64,000 nt of DNA from Achromobacter xylosoxidans A8 (GCF_000165835.1 NC_014642.1:1-64000), one strand, 5' to 3'. Shown: positions 54,413-63,963, counted from the first letter of the stretch. Translations and numbers: made by a program. Notes: a model not told the origin generated them from the letters alone.

Positions 54413-55282
54413 TCAGGCGAGATGCGCGGAAGAGGAGGGGGGTACGCCATGCGCGGCGCGCACCGATGCGGCGTCGAACTGCACACGCCAGGCGGGCGCG
54501 CGCTTTTCGCGGAAGGCCAGCGTGCCTTCGCCGCCTTCGTCGCGCAGGCAGCGCGCGAACATCCGGGCGGCGTCGTCGAGCAGCCCGGCGTTGGGCTCCT
54601 GGCCGCAGCGCCGGGTCAACAGCTTGAAGGCGCGGTTGGCGTTCGGCGCGCAGCGGCCGATGCGGCTCAGCCAGTCGGCCTGCAAGGCGTCCAGCGCCGC
54701 GCCGTCGGGCGCGAGGTCGTCGACCAGGCCGATGCGCAATGCCGGCGCGCCGCTGATACGCTCGCCGCTCAGGCCCAGGCGCCGCGTGGCCGCCGCGCCC
54801 AGGCGGGCGGCCACGGCGGGCGCGATCTGCGCGGCGATCACGCCCAGCGTGGTTTCCGACAGCGAGAAGCGCGCGTCCTCCGTGGCTAGCACGATATCGG
54901 CGGCGCAGGCCAGGCCCATGCCGCCGCCCATGGCGGCGCCTTCTACCACGGCCAGCACCGGCACCGGCAACGCCACGAAGCGCTCCATGAAGGCGCCGAA
55001 CTTGCGGTTGCGCGCCGCGATGGGGTCCTGGCCCGCGTCCTCGGCCTGCAAAATCTCGCGAAAGCCGCCGATATTGCCGCCAGCGCAGAACATGCCGCTC
55101 GCGCCGCGCAGGGCCAGCGCGCGTACGCTGGCGTCGTCCTCAATCATCGAAAATACGCGGTTCAGCTCGTCGAGCATCTCCGTGCCCAGCGCGTTGCGCG
55201 TCGCGGGCCGGTTCAGGGTGGCGAAGACCACGCCGTCGGCGCGGCGCACGACCAGCGATTCAAAACCTTCCATTGTTTCCAT
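54413..55282 (-). CDS. Crotonase-family hydratase (AtuE/LiuC-like)
   Basis: 289 residues from ATG at 55282 (ATG at 55273 also possible). FCAGGNIGGF oxyanion motif; the first Glu position is Gly (MGGGMGLACAAD) while the second Glu is kept in SLSETTLGVIAAQIAP, the pattern of methylglutaconyl- and isohexenylglutaconyl-CoA hydratases. Hydrates the carboxylated enoyl-CoA. Lies between the carboxylase alpha and acyl-CoA dehydrogenase genes, as in atuDEF. Confidence 0.88.
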   Translation of the reverse strand: METMEGFESLVVRRADGVVFATLNRPATRNALGTEMLDELNRVFSMIEDDASVRALALRGASGMFCAGGNIGGFREILQAEDAGQDPIAARNRKFGAFMERFVALPVPVLAVVEGAAMGGGMGLACAADIVLATEDARFSLSETTLGVIAAQIAPAVAARLGAAATRRLGLSGERISGAPALRIGLVDDLAPDGAALDALQADWLSRIGRCAPNANRAFKLLTRRCGQEPNAGLLDDAARMFARCLRDEGGEGTLAFREKRAPAWRVQFDAASVRAAHGVPPSSSAHLA

Positions 55283-55299
55283 GGCGTATCGGTCCCGGA

Positions 55300-56457
55300 T
55301 CAAGAGCGGCTCATCAGGCCCATCTGCTTGGCGATGACCTGCATCATCACTTCGTCGGCGCCGCCGCCGATCGAACCCAGGCGGAAGTCGCGGTAGGCGC
55401 GCGAAACAAAGTTGTCCCAGGTGTAGCCCATCCCGCCCTGGAACTGCATGCACCAATCGGCGATCTCGCGGGACAGCCGGCCGGCCTTGAGCTTCGCCAT
55501 CGAGGCGAGCTCCACGACGTCGCCGCCGTTGATATAGGTCTGGGTCGCCATATAGACCAGGCCGCGCAGCGCTTCCAGCTCGGTCTTGAGCTCGGCGAGC
55601 TTGAACTGGATGAACTGGTTGTCCAGCAAAGGCTTGCCGAAGGCGACGCGCTGGCGCAGGTAGTCGGCGGTTTCCTCGATGAGCTGGACGGCGGCGAGTC
55701 GGCGGGCGGCCGCCCCCAGGCGCTCTTCCTGGAACTGCTTCATCTGGTAGATGAAGCCCATGCCTTCTTCGCCGATACGGTTGCGTACCGGCACCCGCAC
55801 CTCGTCGAAGAAGATCTGGGCCGTGTCGGAGCACCACATGCCGAATTTCTTGATCTTCTGCACTTCCACGCCCTTGACGCGCTTGCCGCCTTCTCGCAGC
55901 GGCACGATGATCATGGACTTGTTCTTGTGCGTCTGGCCTTCGGAGGTGTTGCACAGCAGGCAGATCCAGTCGGCCTGCGTGCCGTTGGTGATCCACATCT
56001 TGGAGCCGGAAATGACATAGTCGTCGCCGTCGCGGCGGGCGCGCGTCTTGAGCGACGCCACGTCCGAACCTGCACCTTGCTCCGACACGCCGATAGACAC
56101 CACCACGTCGCCCGCGATGGCCGGCGCAAGAAACTCCCGCTTGAGCGCGTCGGAGCCGAACGTGGCCAGCGCGGGCGTGGCCATGTCGGTCTGCACGCCG
56201 GCGCCCATGCTCACGCCTTGCGCGCGCACATAGCCCATGGCTTCGCCGGCCGCCACGCCATAGGAGAAGTCCAGCCCCATGCCGCCGTACTCGGTCGGCT
56301 TGGTGATGCCGAGAAAGCCCAGGTCCCCCATCTTCTTGAACAGTTCATGCGCCGGGAAAATCTCGGCCGCCTCCCATTCATCCGCGAACGGATCCACCTC
56401 GCTGGTGAGAAAACGGCGGATGCTTTGCATGATGCTGCGATGATCTTCGGTATACAT
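55300..56457 (-). CDS. Acyl-CoA dehydrogenase (AtuD-like)
   Basis: 385 residues from ATG at 56457. VSEQGAGSDVASLKTRARRDGD, SKMWITNGTQADWICLL, QFQEERLGAAARRLAAVQ and QFQGGMGYTWDNFVSRAYRDFRLGSIGGGADEVM are family hallmarks. AtuD oxidises citronellyl-CoA-type substrates; MCC-pathway dehydrogenases are alternatives. Seventeen bases upstream of the hydratase gene. Confidence 0.9.
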   Translation of the reverse strand: MYTEDHRSIMQSIRRFLTSEVDPFADEWEAAEIFPAHELFKKMGDLGFLGITKPTEYGGMGLDFSYGVAAGEAMGYVRAQGVSMGAGVQTDMATPALATFGSDALKREFLAPAIAGDVVVSIGVSEQGAGSDVASLKTRARRDGDDYVISGSKMWITNGTQADWICLLCNTSEGQTHKNKSMIIVPLREGGKRVKGVEVQKIKKFGMWCSDTAQIFFDEVRVPVRNRIGEEGMGFIYQMKQFQEERLGAAARRLAAVQLIEETADYLRQRVAFGKPLLDNQFIQFKLAELKTELEALRGLVYMATQTYINGGDVVELASMAKLKAGRLSREIADWCMQFQGGMGYTWDNFVSRAYRDFRLGSIGGGADEVMMQVIAKQMGLMSRS

Positions 56458-56480
56458 AGTCGTACTCGCGTATGAAGGGG

Positions 56481-58094
56481 TTAGAAGCGGGCCACGCCGA
56501 ACTGCACGGGATGCACGACGCGATCCCGGCCTTCGCGGATGGTGGCAAGCACAAAGGCCAACACTGCGCGCGTGTCGCGCGGGTCGATGATGCCGTCGTC
56601 CAGCATCAGGCCGCTGGTGATGAAGGCGCTGGACTGGCTTTCGAAATTTGCGATGATTTCTGCTTTCTGTGCGGCGAGCTGAGCCTCGTCCACCGGCTTG
56701 CCGCGGCGCTCGGCCTGTTTGCGGGCGACGATCTCCATGGTCATCGCGGCCTGCTCGCCGCCCATGACGGCGGTGCGCGCGTTGGGCCACGAAAAACTGA
56801 AGCGCGGCCGGAACGACTGCCCGCACATCCCGTAGTTGCCGGCGCCGAACGAGGCGCCGCAATACAGCGTGATATGCGGTACGGAAGAGTTCGACAAGGC
56901 CTGGATCATCTTCGATCCATGCTTGATCATGCCTGCTTCCTCGGACATTCTGCCCACGATAAAGCCCGTCGTGTTCTGCATGAACAGGATCGGCGTCTGC
57001 GACTGATTGCACAGCTGGATGAACTGGGCCGCCTTGGTGGCGCCGTTCGGGTCGATGGGGCCGTTGTTGGTGATGATGCCGATGGCCATGCCGTCGATGC
57101 GCGCGTGCCCGCAAAGTGTGGCCGGGCCATAGTCGGGCTTGAACGGCAGCCAGGCCGATTCGTCCACGATGCGGGCGATGATCTCGCGCATGTCCACGGG
57201 CGTCTTGACGTCCAGCGGCATCACGCCGGCCAGCTCGTCGGCGTCCAGCGCGGGCGCCGGCCCGCCCTGATGAGGCTGGGGAGCCGCCCATCCGAGGGCG
57301 TCGACCACGTCGCGCGCGATCGCGATCGCATGGGCGTCGTCCTCGCCCACGTACTCGGCCAGGCCGCTGACGATCGAATGCATGTCGGCGCCGCCCAGAT
57401 CCTCTTCGTTGGCGATCTCGCCGGTGGCGGCCTTCAGCAGCGGCGGCCCCGCCAGGAAGGCGCGGGCGCGCTGGCGCACCATCACGACGTAATCCGACAG
57501 CCCGGGCATGTAGGCGCCGCCCGCCGTCGAGGAGCCGTGCACCACGGTGATGACCGGCATGCCGGCGGCCGACAGCCGCGCCAGGTTGAAGAACAGGCTG
57601 CCTCCGCGGATGAACCGTTCCACCCGGTAGGCGCGCAGATTCGCGCCGGCCGATTCGACCAAATGGATGAACGGCAGGCGATTGGCCAGCGCGATGTCCT
57701 GCGCCCGCAGCAGCTTCTTGCTGCCGGCATCCACGTAGGCGCCGGCGTTGATGGCGGAATCGGACGCCGCGATCATGCAGCGCACCCCGCTGACGAAACC
57801 GATGCCCGTGATCTGGCCGCCGCCCGGCACGCTGCTGTCCGGGGCCTCGCCCTCGGCGCAATACCCGGCCATATTGCCGAGCTCCAGGAAGGCGGTGCCG
57901 GGGTCGATTAGGCGCGCCAGGCGTTCGCGCGGCAGCAGTTGACCGCGCTTGTCGAAAGTGGGCTTGGCCTTGGCCGAGGTGTCGCGGGTTCTGCGTTCCA
58001 GACTGCGCAGGCGCTCCACCAGCGACAGCATGCCGCTACGCTGGTCGCCGTAGGCGCGAAACGCGGTGTCGATACGGGATTCGATGGGAGTCAT
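56481..58094 (-). CDS. Acyl-CoA carboxylase beta (carboxyltransferase) subunit, AtuC-like
   Basis: 537 residues, typical of geranyl- and methylcrotonyl-CoA carboxylase beta subunits. Motifs: VHGSSTAGGAYMPGLSDYV, AGPPLLKAATGE, NNGPIDPNGATKAAQF, and SFGAGNYGMCGQSFRPRF. The GGSLFFNLARLSAAGMPV stretch resembles geranyl-type and general acyl-CoA carboxylases more than methylcrotonyl-type. Overlaps the ligase gene stop by 4 bases. Confidence 0.92.
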   Translation of the reverse strand: MTPIESRIDTAFRAYGDQRSGMLSLVERLRSLERRTRDTSAKAKPTFDKRGQLLPRERLARLIDPGTAFLELGNMAGYCAEGEAPDSSVPGGGQITGIGFVSGVRCMIAASDSAINAGAYVDAGSKKLLRAQDIALANRLPFIHLVESAGANLRAYRVERFIRGGSLFFNLARLSAAGMPVITVVHGSSTAGGAYMPGLSDYVVMVRQRARAFLAGPPLLKAATGEIANEEDLGGADMHSIVSGLAEYVGEDDAHAIAIARDVVDALGWAAPQPHQGGPAPALDADELAGVMPLDVKTPVDMREIIARIVDESAWLPFKPDYGPATLCGHARIDGMAIGIITNNGPIDPNGATKAAQFIQLCNQSQTPILFMQNTTGFIVGRMSEEAGMIKHGSKMIQALSNSSVPHITLYCGASFGAGNYGMCGQSFRPRFSFSWPNARTAVMGGEQAAMTMEIVARKQAERRGKPVDEAQLAAQKAEIIANFESQSSAFITSGLMLDDGIIDPRDTRAVLAFVLATIREGRDRVVHPVQFGVARF

Positions 58095-60214
58095 TTTGCG
58101 GTCTTCTCGGTGGTCAACAACAAGGCGTCGAGTGCGACGGCCCCCTGGCCTTCGGCCTTGATCAGCAACGGATTGATTTCGATATCGGTCAGCCCGGGCC
58201 CGCAGGCCAGCGCCGCCCGTGACACCGCGGCGATCGCACGCGCCGCGGCTTGCACGTCTGCCTTGGGCCGACCGCGAAAGCCCTGCAACAAGGCGGCGCC
58301 GCGCAGCTCCTGCAACATGTCGAGCGCGATGGTTTCGTCCACCGGCAGCAGGCGGTGCGCCACGTCCTGGAAGATCTCGGTCATGATGCCGCCCAGCCCG
58401 ACGGTCATGGCCAGACCGAACACTGGATCGCGCGTCACGCCCACGATCAGCTCGCCCACGCCGCTTTCCATCGGCTGCACCAGCAGTCCGCGCAACTCGG
58501 CCTGCGGCGCGGCGGCCCTGGCCGCCTCCTCGATCCCGCGCGCCGCAGCCTGCGCGTCCTCGGGCCTGATGTTCAGCCGCACGCCGCCGACCTCGGTCTT
58601 GTGCGCAACGTCGGGGCTGAGAATCTTCATGGCGGACAGGCCGCCCATGCGCCGCGCGATGGCCTCAGCTTGTTCGGGGCTGGCGGCGACCTCCGCGGCG
58701 CCGACCGGCACGCCGAACTGCGCCAGCCACTGCTTGACCTCATATTCGTCGCCGCGCGCCGGCGGCGGGGCGGCGGGGCGGGGCGCCGCCATTGCGGCCT
58801 GTCGCAGTTCGTGCCAGTACTCGGCCCGCTCGGCGTTGCCGGCGCGCCGCACCACGCTGCCCAGGGCTTCGCAGGCGCGCGCCGCGTCGGGAAACACGGC
58901 GATGCCGGCCTGCTCCAGCCGCTGGTGGGTCTCCGGCTGGCCCGAGGTGGCGATCATCACCACCAGGCAAGAGCTGCCCGTCGCGACTTCGATCAGTTCC
59001 GGGGCGATGCGCTCGAACAGCGAGCCGGTGGCGAACACCAGCAGCACGTCGGCCAGGTCGCTGTCGAGCAGCGTCTGGAGGATTTCGGTCGCCAGCCGCG
59101 GCTTGCTGAACAGCTGGCCGGTCATGTCGACGGGATTGCAGACCATGGCGATGCCGGGGACGATGTCCAACAGCCGGTCTTGGCCGGCCTGCGGCAGGAC
59201 GGGCAGTTCCAGCCCCTCGGCGCTCAGCAGGTCGGCCGTCAAGGCGCCCATGGCGCCGGAGATCGACGCCACCATCACCTTGCGTCCCACGCGCTTGCCT
59301 TCCAGGAAGCGGGACAGGTAGGCCAGGTCGGTCAGGTGCACGGTATGGCGCGCCTGCATGACGCCCAACTGCGAGAAGGCGGCGCGATAGATCGCCCGGT
59401 TGCCGGCCAGCGCCGCCGTATGCGATTCGGTCACCTGCGAGCCGCGTTCGCTTTCGCCGGCCTTGAGCAGGATCAGCGGCTTGTTGGCCTGGCGCAGCCG
59501 GGTGGCGGCGGCGATGAATTTCGGGCCGTCTCGCAGACCCTCGACGTAGCCGGCGATGGCCTTGGTGGCGGTATCTGACGCCAGATAGTCGAGGTAATCC
59601 GCATAGTCCACGCAGGCTTCGTTGCCGGTGTTGATGAAATGGCGGAAGCGCATGTTCATCATCCAGCCCATGACATACAGGTCGGCACACATGCTGCCGC
59701 TCTGAGTCACCAGGCTCAGCGTTCCCGTCTGCTCGTCGGGCGGAAACGCGCGGAAGGTCGGGACGAACGAAGTGATGGCCCGGGTTTGCAGATTGGCCAG
59801 GCCCATGCAGTTCGGGCCGATCACCTGCATGCCGGTGCGACGGCAGAATTCGACCAGCTCGTTCTGTCGTTGCACGCCCGCGCCTCCGACTTCCGCGAAG
59901 CCCGCCGCGTAGACGACGGCAGCCCCGATCCTGCGGGCATGGCAGCGTTCCAGCATGGGCAGCACGTCCTCGGCCGCGAGCGCGAGCACGGCCACGTCGG
60001 GCGCCGCGGGCAGCGATTCCACGTCGGCATAGCAGCGAAAGCCGGCCAGCTCCGGATACTTCGGATTGACCGGATAAACCTGTCCCTTGAATCCCAGTCG
60101 CGCCAGATGGTCCAGGGCGATGCCGCCGATGCGATTGGGATCGCTGGAGGCGCCGATGATGGCGATCGAGCCGGGGTCCAGCGCGGCCGAAAGCTGATGT
60201 ACCGTTTCCGACAT
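58091..60214 (-). CDS. ADP-forming acyl-CoA ligase (fused acetyl-CoA synthetase type)
   Basis: 707 residues from ATG at 60214. CoA-binding Rossmann domain (IIGASSDPNRIGG, residues 19-31), ligase domains with the phosphohistidine His265 in TESHTAALAG, and a C-terminal ATP-grasp domain (HKTEVGGVRLN, MTVGLGGIMTEIF). Makes acyl-CoA with ATP giving ADP and phosphate, cheaper than the AMP-forming AtuH of Pseudomonas. First gene of the atu-like operon; an operator for the neighbouring IclR regulator lies 82 bases upstream. Confidence 0.92.
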   Translation of the reverse strand: MSETVHQLSAALDPGSIAIIGASSDPNRIGGIALDHLARLGFKGQVYPVNPKYPELAGFRCYADVESLPAAPDVAVLALAAEDVLPMLERCHARRIGAAVVYAAGFAEVGGAGVQRQNELVEFCRRTGMQVIGPNCMGLANLQTRAITSFVPTFRAFPPDEQTGTLSLVTQSGSMCADLYVMGWMMNMRFRHFINTGNEACVDYADYLDYLASDTATKAIAGYVEGLRDGPKFIAAATRLRQANKPLILLKAGESERGSQVTESHTAALAGNRAIYRAAFSQLGVMQARHTVHLTDLAYLSRFLEGKRVGRKVMVASISGAMGALTADLLSAEGLELPVLPQAGQDRLLDIVPGIAMVCNPVDMTGQLFSKPRLATEILQTLLDSDLADVLLVFATGSLFERIAPELIEVATGSSCLVVMIATSGQPETHQRLEQAGIAVFPDAARACEALGSVVRRAGNAERAEYWHELRQAAMAAPRPAAPPPARGDEYEVKQWLAQFGVPVGAAEVAASPEQAEAIARRMGGLSAMKILSPDVAHKTEVGGVRLNIRPEDAQAAARGIEEAARAAAPQAELRGLLVQPMESGVGELIVGVTRDPVFGLAMTVGLGGIMTEIFQDVAHRLLPVDETIALDMLQELRGAALLQGFRGRPKADVQAAARAIAAVSRAALACGPGLTDIEINPLLIKAEGQGAVALDALLLTTEKTAK

Positions 60215-60295
60215 GCAAACGTCTCCGAATGTTCTCGTTATGGATGGAACGATTTCAGAAGAAAGCCGCTTCATCCGCAACGAAGACCGGGACGT

Positions 60296-60314
60296 TTGTC
60301 CAGATTATGGACCA
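60296..60314. promoter_or_regulatory. IclR operator upstream of the ligase-atu operon
   Basis: TTGTCCA-GATTA-TGGACCA. Matches the site at 61133 in 15 of 19 bases, including the core CCANATTATGG. Lies between the ligase start and the IclR gene end. Confidence 0.75.
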
Positions 60315-60367
60315 AGTGCTCGTGCCGCCGCTTGCCGCAAGGCCCGGCGGCGGACTCAAAATGCCAT

Positions 60368-61105
60368 TCAGTCGCCGATTTCCTCGATCAGCAGGGCGCC
60401 GATCTCATGGCGTCGAGCCATCAGCATGCGCGCGCGCGGCGCGAACACGCTGATGGCGGCCTGACCGGGCGCAACCTCGAAGGCACGGCCGACGCCGGCC
60501 ACGCCTTCTCCGGCGGCGACCGAGTAGCCGATGCGGCGCGTGCGCTCCACACCCGTCATCAGCCGGCTCAGGCTGAGGTTATGAGCCGTGTACTGCGCCT
60601 GGTGCCGTTCATGATGCTGGCGGATCTCGTCGTCGCCCATCATGGCCAGCAGCGACAGGCTGCCTACGCCCAGCCCCAGCAGCCGCGTCGCGCCCACCAG
60701 GTTCTGCAAGGCGATGCTGCGCGCCGGGACGTGTTCGTGGTGGATGTTGTAGCTGTAGTCGCCGATACGCACGATCAGGAACACGCCTTCGTCGGCGCGT
60801 CGGGCGATGCGGCGCATCGTGTTGGTGAACTGCGTGACCAGCGGCGGGCGCGACATGGTGCGCATGCCCAGCAGCATGGCCGCCGAACCTAGCCGGTACG
60901 CATGCGTCTTGGGGTCCTGTTCCACGTAATGCATGTGCATCAGGAACGTAAGCATGCGGTGAACGGTGGGCCGGCTGAGCCCGGCCGCCTGCACGATCTG
61001 CCGCATGGCCAGGCCGTGGTCATGATGGCGGGCCAGCAGCGAAAGCAGGCCGAAAGCGCGTTCCAGACTTTGCACGCCGCCCGGCGATGGCACCACGGGT
61101 AGCAT
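60368..61105 (-). CDS. IclR-family regulator of the atu-like region
   Basis: 245 residues: HTH MRQIVQAAGLSRPTVHRML and effector domain with YSYNIHHEHVPARSIAL and RTRRIGYSVAAGEGVAGVGRAF. Two matching dyads flank the gene, one upstream of the ligase-carboxylase operon and one between this gene and the divergent DUF35 operon, so it probably controls both and itself. The Pseudomonas atu operon uses a TetR-type regulator instead. Confidence 0.92.
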   Translation of the reverse strand: MLPVVPSPGGVQSLERAFGLLSLLARHHDHGLAMRQIVQAAGLSRPTVHRMLTFLMHMHYVEQDPKTHAYRLGSAAMLLGMRTMSRPPLVTQFTNTMRRIARRADEGVFLIVRIGDYSYNIHHEHVPARSIALQNLVGATRLLGLGVGSLSLLAMMGDDEIRQHHERHQAQYTAHNLSLSRLMTGVERTRRIGYSVAAGEGVAGVGRAFEVAPGQAAISVFAPRARMLMARRHEIGALLIEEIGD

Positions 61106-61132
61106 CGGGAATCCTCCTCGGTAGTGGGCGTC

Positions 61133-61151
61133 TTGACCACATTATGGTCAA
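61133..61151. promoter_or_regulatory. IclR operator in the divergent promoter region
   Basis: Perfect arms TTGACCA and TGGTCAA around CATTA, 27 bases from the IclR start and 73 bases before the DUF35 gene. Confidence 0.8.
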
Positions 61152-61223
61152 TTTGTGCGTTCTTATTGTTTGATGACGGGTCGGTCTATGAAATAGCGGC
61201 CATCGTATCACTAGGAATCGACG

Positions 61224-61601
61224 ATGAGCCAGACGAATCTGGAGCGCGAGTTTTCCGAGTTTCTCGCGCAGGGCCGCTTCATGCTTCAGCGCTCGCGCGG
61301 CAGCGGCGACTATGTGTTTTTTCCGCGCGCGATCGCGCCGTCCAGCGGGCTGGCGGATCTGGAATGGGTGGCGGCCAGCGGCCGGGGAACGGTCCATGCC
61401 ACGACGGTGGTGCGCGCTCGCCCGCCCCAGCAGCCTTACAACGTCGCGCTGGTCGAACTGGAAGAGGGGCCGAGGCTGATGACCCGGGTCGAGGGCGTCG
61501 CGCCCGAAGCGGTGCGCATCGGCATGCCCGTGCGGGCGAGGATTTCGAACGACGGCGACCGGCCGTTGCTGGTGTTTGACGTGGCGTCGGAGCAGGCATG
61601 A
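61224..61601 (+). CDS. DUF35 OB-fold partner protein without zinc-ribbon cysteines (second copy)
   Basis: 125 residues. GTVHATTVVRARPPQQPYNVALVELEEGPRLM matches the OB fold of the DUF35 protein at 9595-9975. The FFPRAIAPSSGLADLEW segment again lacks the zinc-ribbon Cys pairs. RBS AGGAATCGACG upstream. Overlaps the thiolase-like gene (ATGA), as the first pair does, so the two modules have the same architecture. Confidence 0.82.
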   Translation: MSQTNLEREFSEFLAQGRFMLQRSRGSGDYVFFPRAIAPSSGLADLEWVAASGRGTVHATTVVRARPPQQPYNVALVELEEGPRLMTRVEGVAPEAVRIGMPVRARISNDGDRPLLVFDVASEQA

Positions 61602-62755
61602 TGACGGATCGATTCCCGCGCGGCCAGGCCGCGATCGTCGCGGCGGCGACGCATGGTATGGGCAAGGCGCCCGGCTTCAGCTCCCTGGACCTGGCCGCGA
61701 TGGCCGGCGCCAAGGCCCTGGCCCAGGTGGGACTGGCGCCCAAAGACGTGGACGGACTGTTCGTGGCCTTGCCCGACGATTTCATGTCGGGGCTGGGGCT
61801 GGCCGAGTACTACGGCATCTCGCCGCGGATCACCGAGAACAACCGCACCGGCGGCTCCGCCTTTATGACGCACGCTATGTGGGCCGCCCTGGCGCTGGCC
61901 ACGGGGCAGTGCAGCGTCGCCCTCATCGCCTATGGCAGCAACCAGCGCAGCGCGGCCGGCAGCCTGATCAAGTCCATGCGCGAAAGCCCGTACGAAACGC
62001 CGTACCGCTTGCCGCGGCCGGTGGGCGCCTACGCGCTGGCGGCATCGCGCTATTGCCACGAATACGGGCTACGGCGAGAGCAGTTGGGCGAAGTCGCGCT
62101 GGCCGCGCGCGGCTGGGCCCGCCTGAACCCGGACGCCTACGCGCGCGAGCCGTTGACAATGGACGACTATCTGGCCTCGCGCATGGTGGCCGACCCCTTG
62201 AGCGTGCGGGACTGCTGCCTGGTCACCGACGGCGCGGCCGCGATCGTGATGGTGAGCGCCGAGCGCGCCCGCGACCTGGCGCGACAGCCGGTCTATCTGC
62301 TGGGCGCGGCCGCCGCCACCGAGCACCGCGAGATCACCCAGATGCCGGACCTGACCCGCACCGCGGCCCGTCTGTCGGGCCCGCGCGCGCTGGCCCAGGC
62401 CGGCGTCGGCGTCGCCGACATCGACGTGGTTCAGCTGTACGACGCCTTCACCATCAATACCCTGCTGTTTCTCGAAGACCTTGGCTTTTGCGACAAGGGC
62501 GAGGCCGGCAGCTTTGTCGAGGGCGGGCGCATCGCCCCGGGCGGGGAACTGCCCGTCAACACGAACGGCGGCGGTCTGTCCTGCGTGCACCCGGGTATGT
62601 ACGGCCTGTTCGCCATCGTGGAGGCCGTCGAGCAGTTGATGGGGCGTGCTGGCCAGCGCCAGGTGGCCGGCGCCAGGCTGGCGCTGGCCCACGGCAATGG
62701 CGGCGAGTTGTCCAGCCAGGCAACCGTGGTGCTTGGCATGCAAGACGTTCTATAA
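61598..62755 (+). CDS. Thiolase-superfamily protein lacking the nucleophilic Cys (second copy)
   Basis: 385 residues, exactly the length of its paralogue at 8441-9598. The nucleophile loop is NRTGGSAFM (residues 82-90) with no Cys, while DVVQLYDAFTINTLLFLEDLGFC and VHPGMYGLF are kept. Probably an acyl-CoA-handling lyase or aldolase of the Ltp2 kind rather than a thiolase. Followed 11 bases later by an acyl-CoA dehydrogenase gene. Confidence 0.82.
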   Translation: MMTDRFPRGQAAIVAAATHGMGKAPGFSSLDLAAMAGAKALAQVGLAPKDVDGLFVALPDDFMSGLGLAEYYGISPRITENNRTGGSAFMTHAMWAALALATGQCSVALIAYGSNQRSAAGSLIKSMRESPYETPYRLPRPVGAYALAASRYCHEYGLRREQLGEVALAARGWARLNPDAYAREPLTMDDYLASRMVADPLSVRDCCLVTDGAAAIVMVSAERARDLARQPVYLLGAAAATEHREITQMPDLTRTAARLSGPRALAQAGVGVADIDVVQLYDAFTINTLLFLEDLGFCDKGEAGSFVEGGRIAPGGELPVNTNGGGLSCVHPGMYGLFAIVEAVEQLMGRAGQRQVAGARLALAHGNGGELSSQATVVLGMQDVL

Positions 62756-62766
62756 GGAGATTTCCC

Positions 62767-63963
62767 GTGGACCTTCGATTTACCGAAGCTGAATTGGCGT
62801 TCCGTGCAGAAGTGCAGGCCTTCGTCCGCGAAGCGCTGCTGCCGGCGACCCGAGACAAGGTGCTGGGCCACCGGCGCCTGCACCGCGAAGATTACGTGCA
62901 ATGGCACCGCATCCTGCACCGCCAGGGCTGGGGCGCGCCGGCCTGGCCGGCCGAATTCGGCGGAACCGGCTGGAACCCGCTGCAACGCATGATCTTCGAG
63001 ATCGAGTGCTACCGCGCCGGCGCGCCGCGGCTGGTGCCCTTCGGCCTGTCCATGATTGGCCCCGTGCTGATCAAGTTCGCCAGTCCCGAAATGCAGCAGC
63101 GCTTCCTGCCGCGGATTCCTTCGATGGAGGACTTCTGGTGCCAGGGCTATTCCGAGCCCGGTTCGGGTTCGGACCTGGCGTCGCTCAAGACGCGCGCGGT
63201 CAGGCAGGGCGACCATTACGTCGTGGACGGGCAGAAAACCTGGACCACCATGGCGCACTACGCCGACTGGATGTTCTGCCTGGTGCGCACCGATCCCGAG
63301 GCCAAGGCGCAGGAGGGCATATCGCTGCTGCTGATCGACATGAAATCCCCGGGCATAACGGTGCGCCCCATCGTGACCCTGGACGGCGCGCGCGAAGTCA
63401 ACGAAGTCTGGCTCGAAGGCGTGCGGGTGCCGGCCGCCAACCTGGTTGGCCAGGAGAACAAAGGCTGGACCTACGCCAAATACCTGCTGGGCCATGAGCG
63501 CACCGGCATCGCGGGCATCGGCACTTGCCACCGCGAACTCACGGTCCTGAAATCGCTGGCGGCGAAAGCGCCTTGCGCTGACGGCGGCGTCATGCTGGAC
63601 GAGCCACGTATGCGTGACAAGATCGCCCGCATTGAGATGGAAGTCATGGCGCTCGAGATGCTGATGCTGCGCGTGGCCACCGAGAACGGCAGCCGCGGGC
63701 CCGGTCCCGAGGCATCCATACTCAAGATCCGCGGCTCCGAAATCCAGCAGGATCTGGTCGCGTTGCAGATGGAGCTGGCCGGGCCGCAGGCCTGGCCGTT
63801 TGACCCCGCCTGGCTCGAAGCTGGCGGCGAGCCCTCCATCGACGCGCCAGCCTGGGCGGCGCCCTGCACGGGCGCCTACATGGATATGCGCAAGACGTCG
63901 ATCTTCGGAGGAACGACCGAAGTGCAGAAGAACATCATCGCCAAGATGATTCTTGGATTCTGA
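62767..63963 (+). CDS. Acyl-CoA dehydrogenase
   Basis: 398 residues from GTG at 62767 with AAGGAGA upstream. The long-type pattern PAWPAEFGGTGW, QGYSEPGSGSDLASLKTRA, GQKTWTTMAHYADWMFCLVRTD and KTSIFGGTTEVQKNIIAKMIL resembles the dehydrogenases that come in adjacent pairs and act on CoA esters of branched or cyclic acids. A second dehydrogenase-like start follows at 63975. Confidence 0.92.
   Translation: MDLRFTEAELAFRAEVQAFVREALLPATRDKVLGHRRLHREDYVQWHRILHRQGWGAPAWPAEFGGTGWNPLQRMIFEIECYRAGAPRLVPFGLSMIGPVLIKFASPEMQQRFLPRIPSMEDFWCQGYSEPGSGSDLASLKTRAVRQGDHYVVDGQKTWTTMAHYADWMFCLVRTDPEAKAQEGISLLLIDMKSPGITVRPIVTLDGAREVNEVWLEGVRVPAANLVGQENKGWTYAKYLLGHERTGIAGIGTCHRELTVLKSLAAKAPCADGGVMLDEPRMRDKIARIEMEVMALEMLMLRVATENGSRGPGPEASILKIRGSEIQQDLVALQMELAGPQAWPFDPAWLEAGGEPSIDAPAWAAPCTGAYMDMRKTSIFGGTTEVQKNIIAKMILGF

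Noticed and set aside
52413..58094. Leucine-degradation (liu) operon
   Set aside because: No isovaleryl-CoA dehydrogenase-specific or HMG-CoA lyase gene is present; AtuA and the geranyl-like beta subunit favour an atu-type pathway, though not conclusively.
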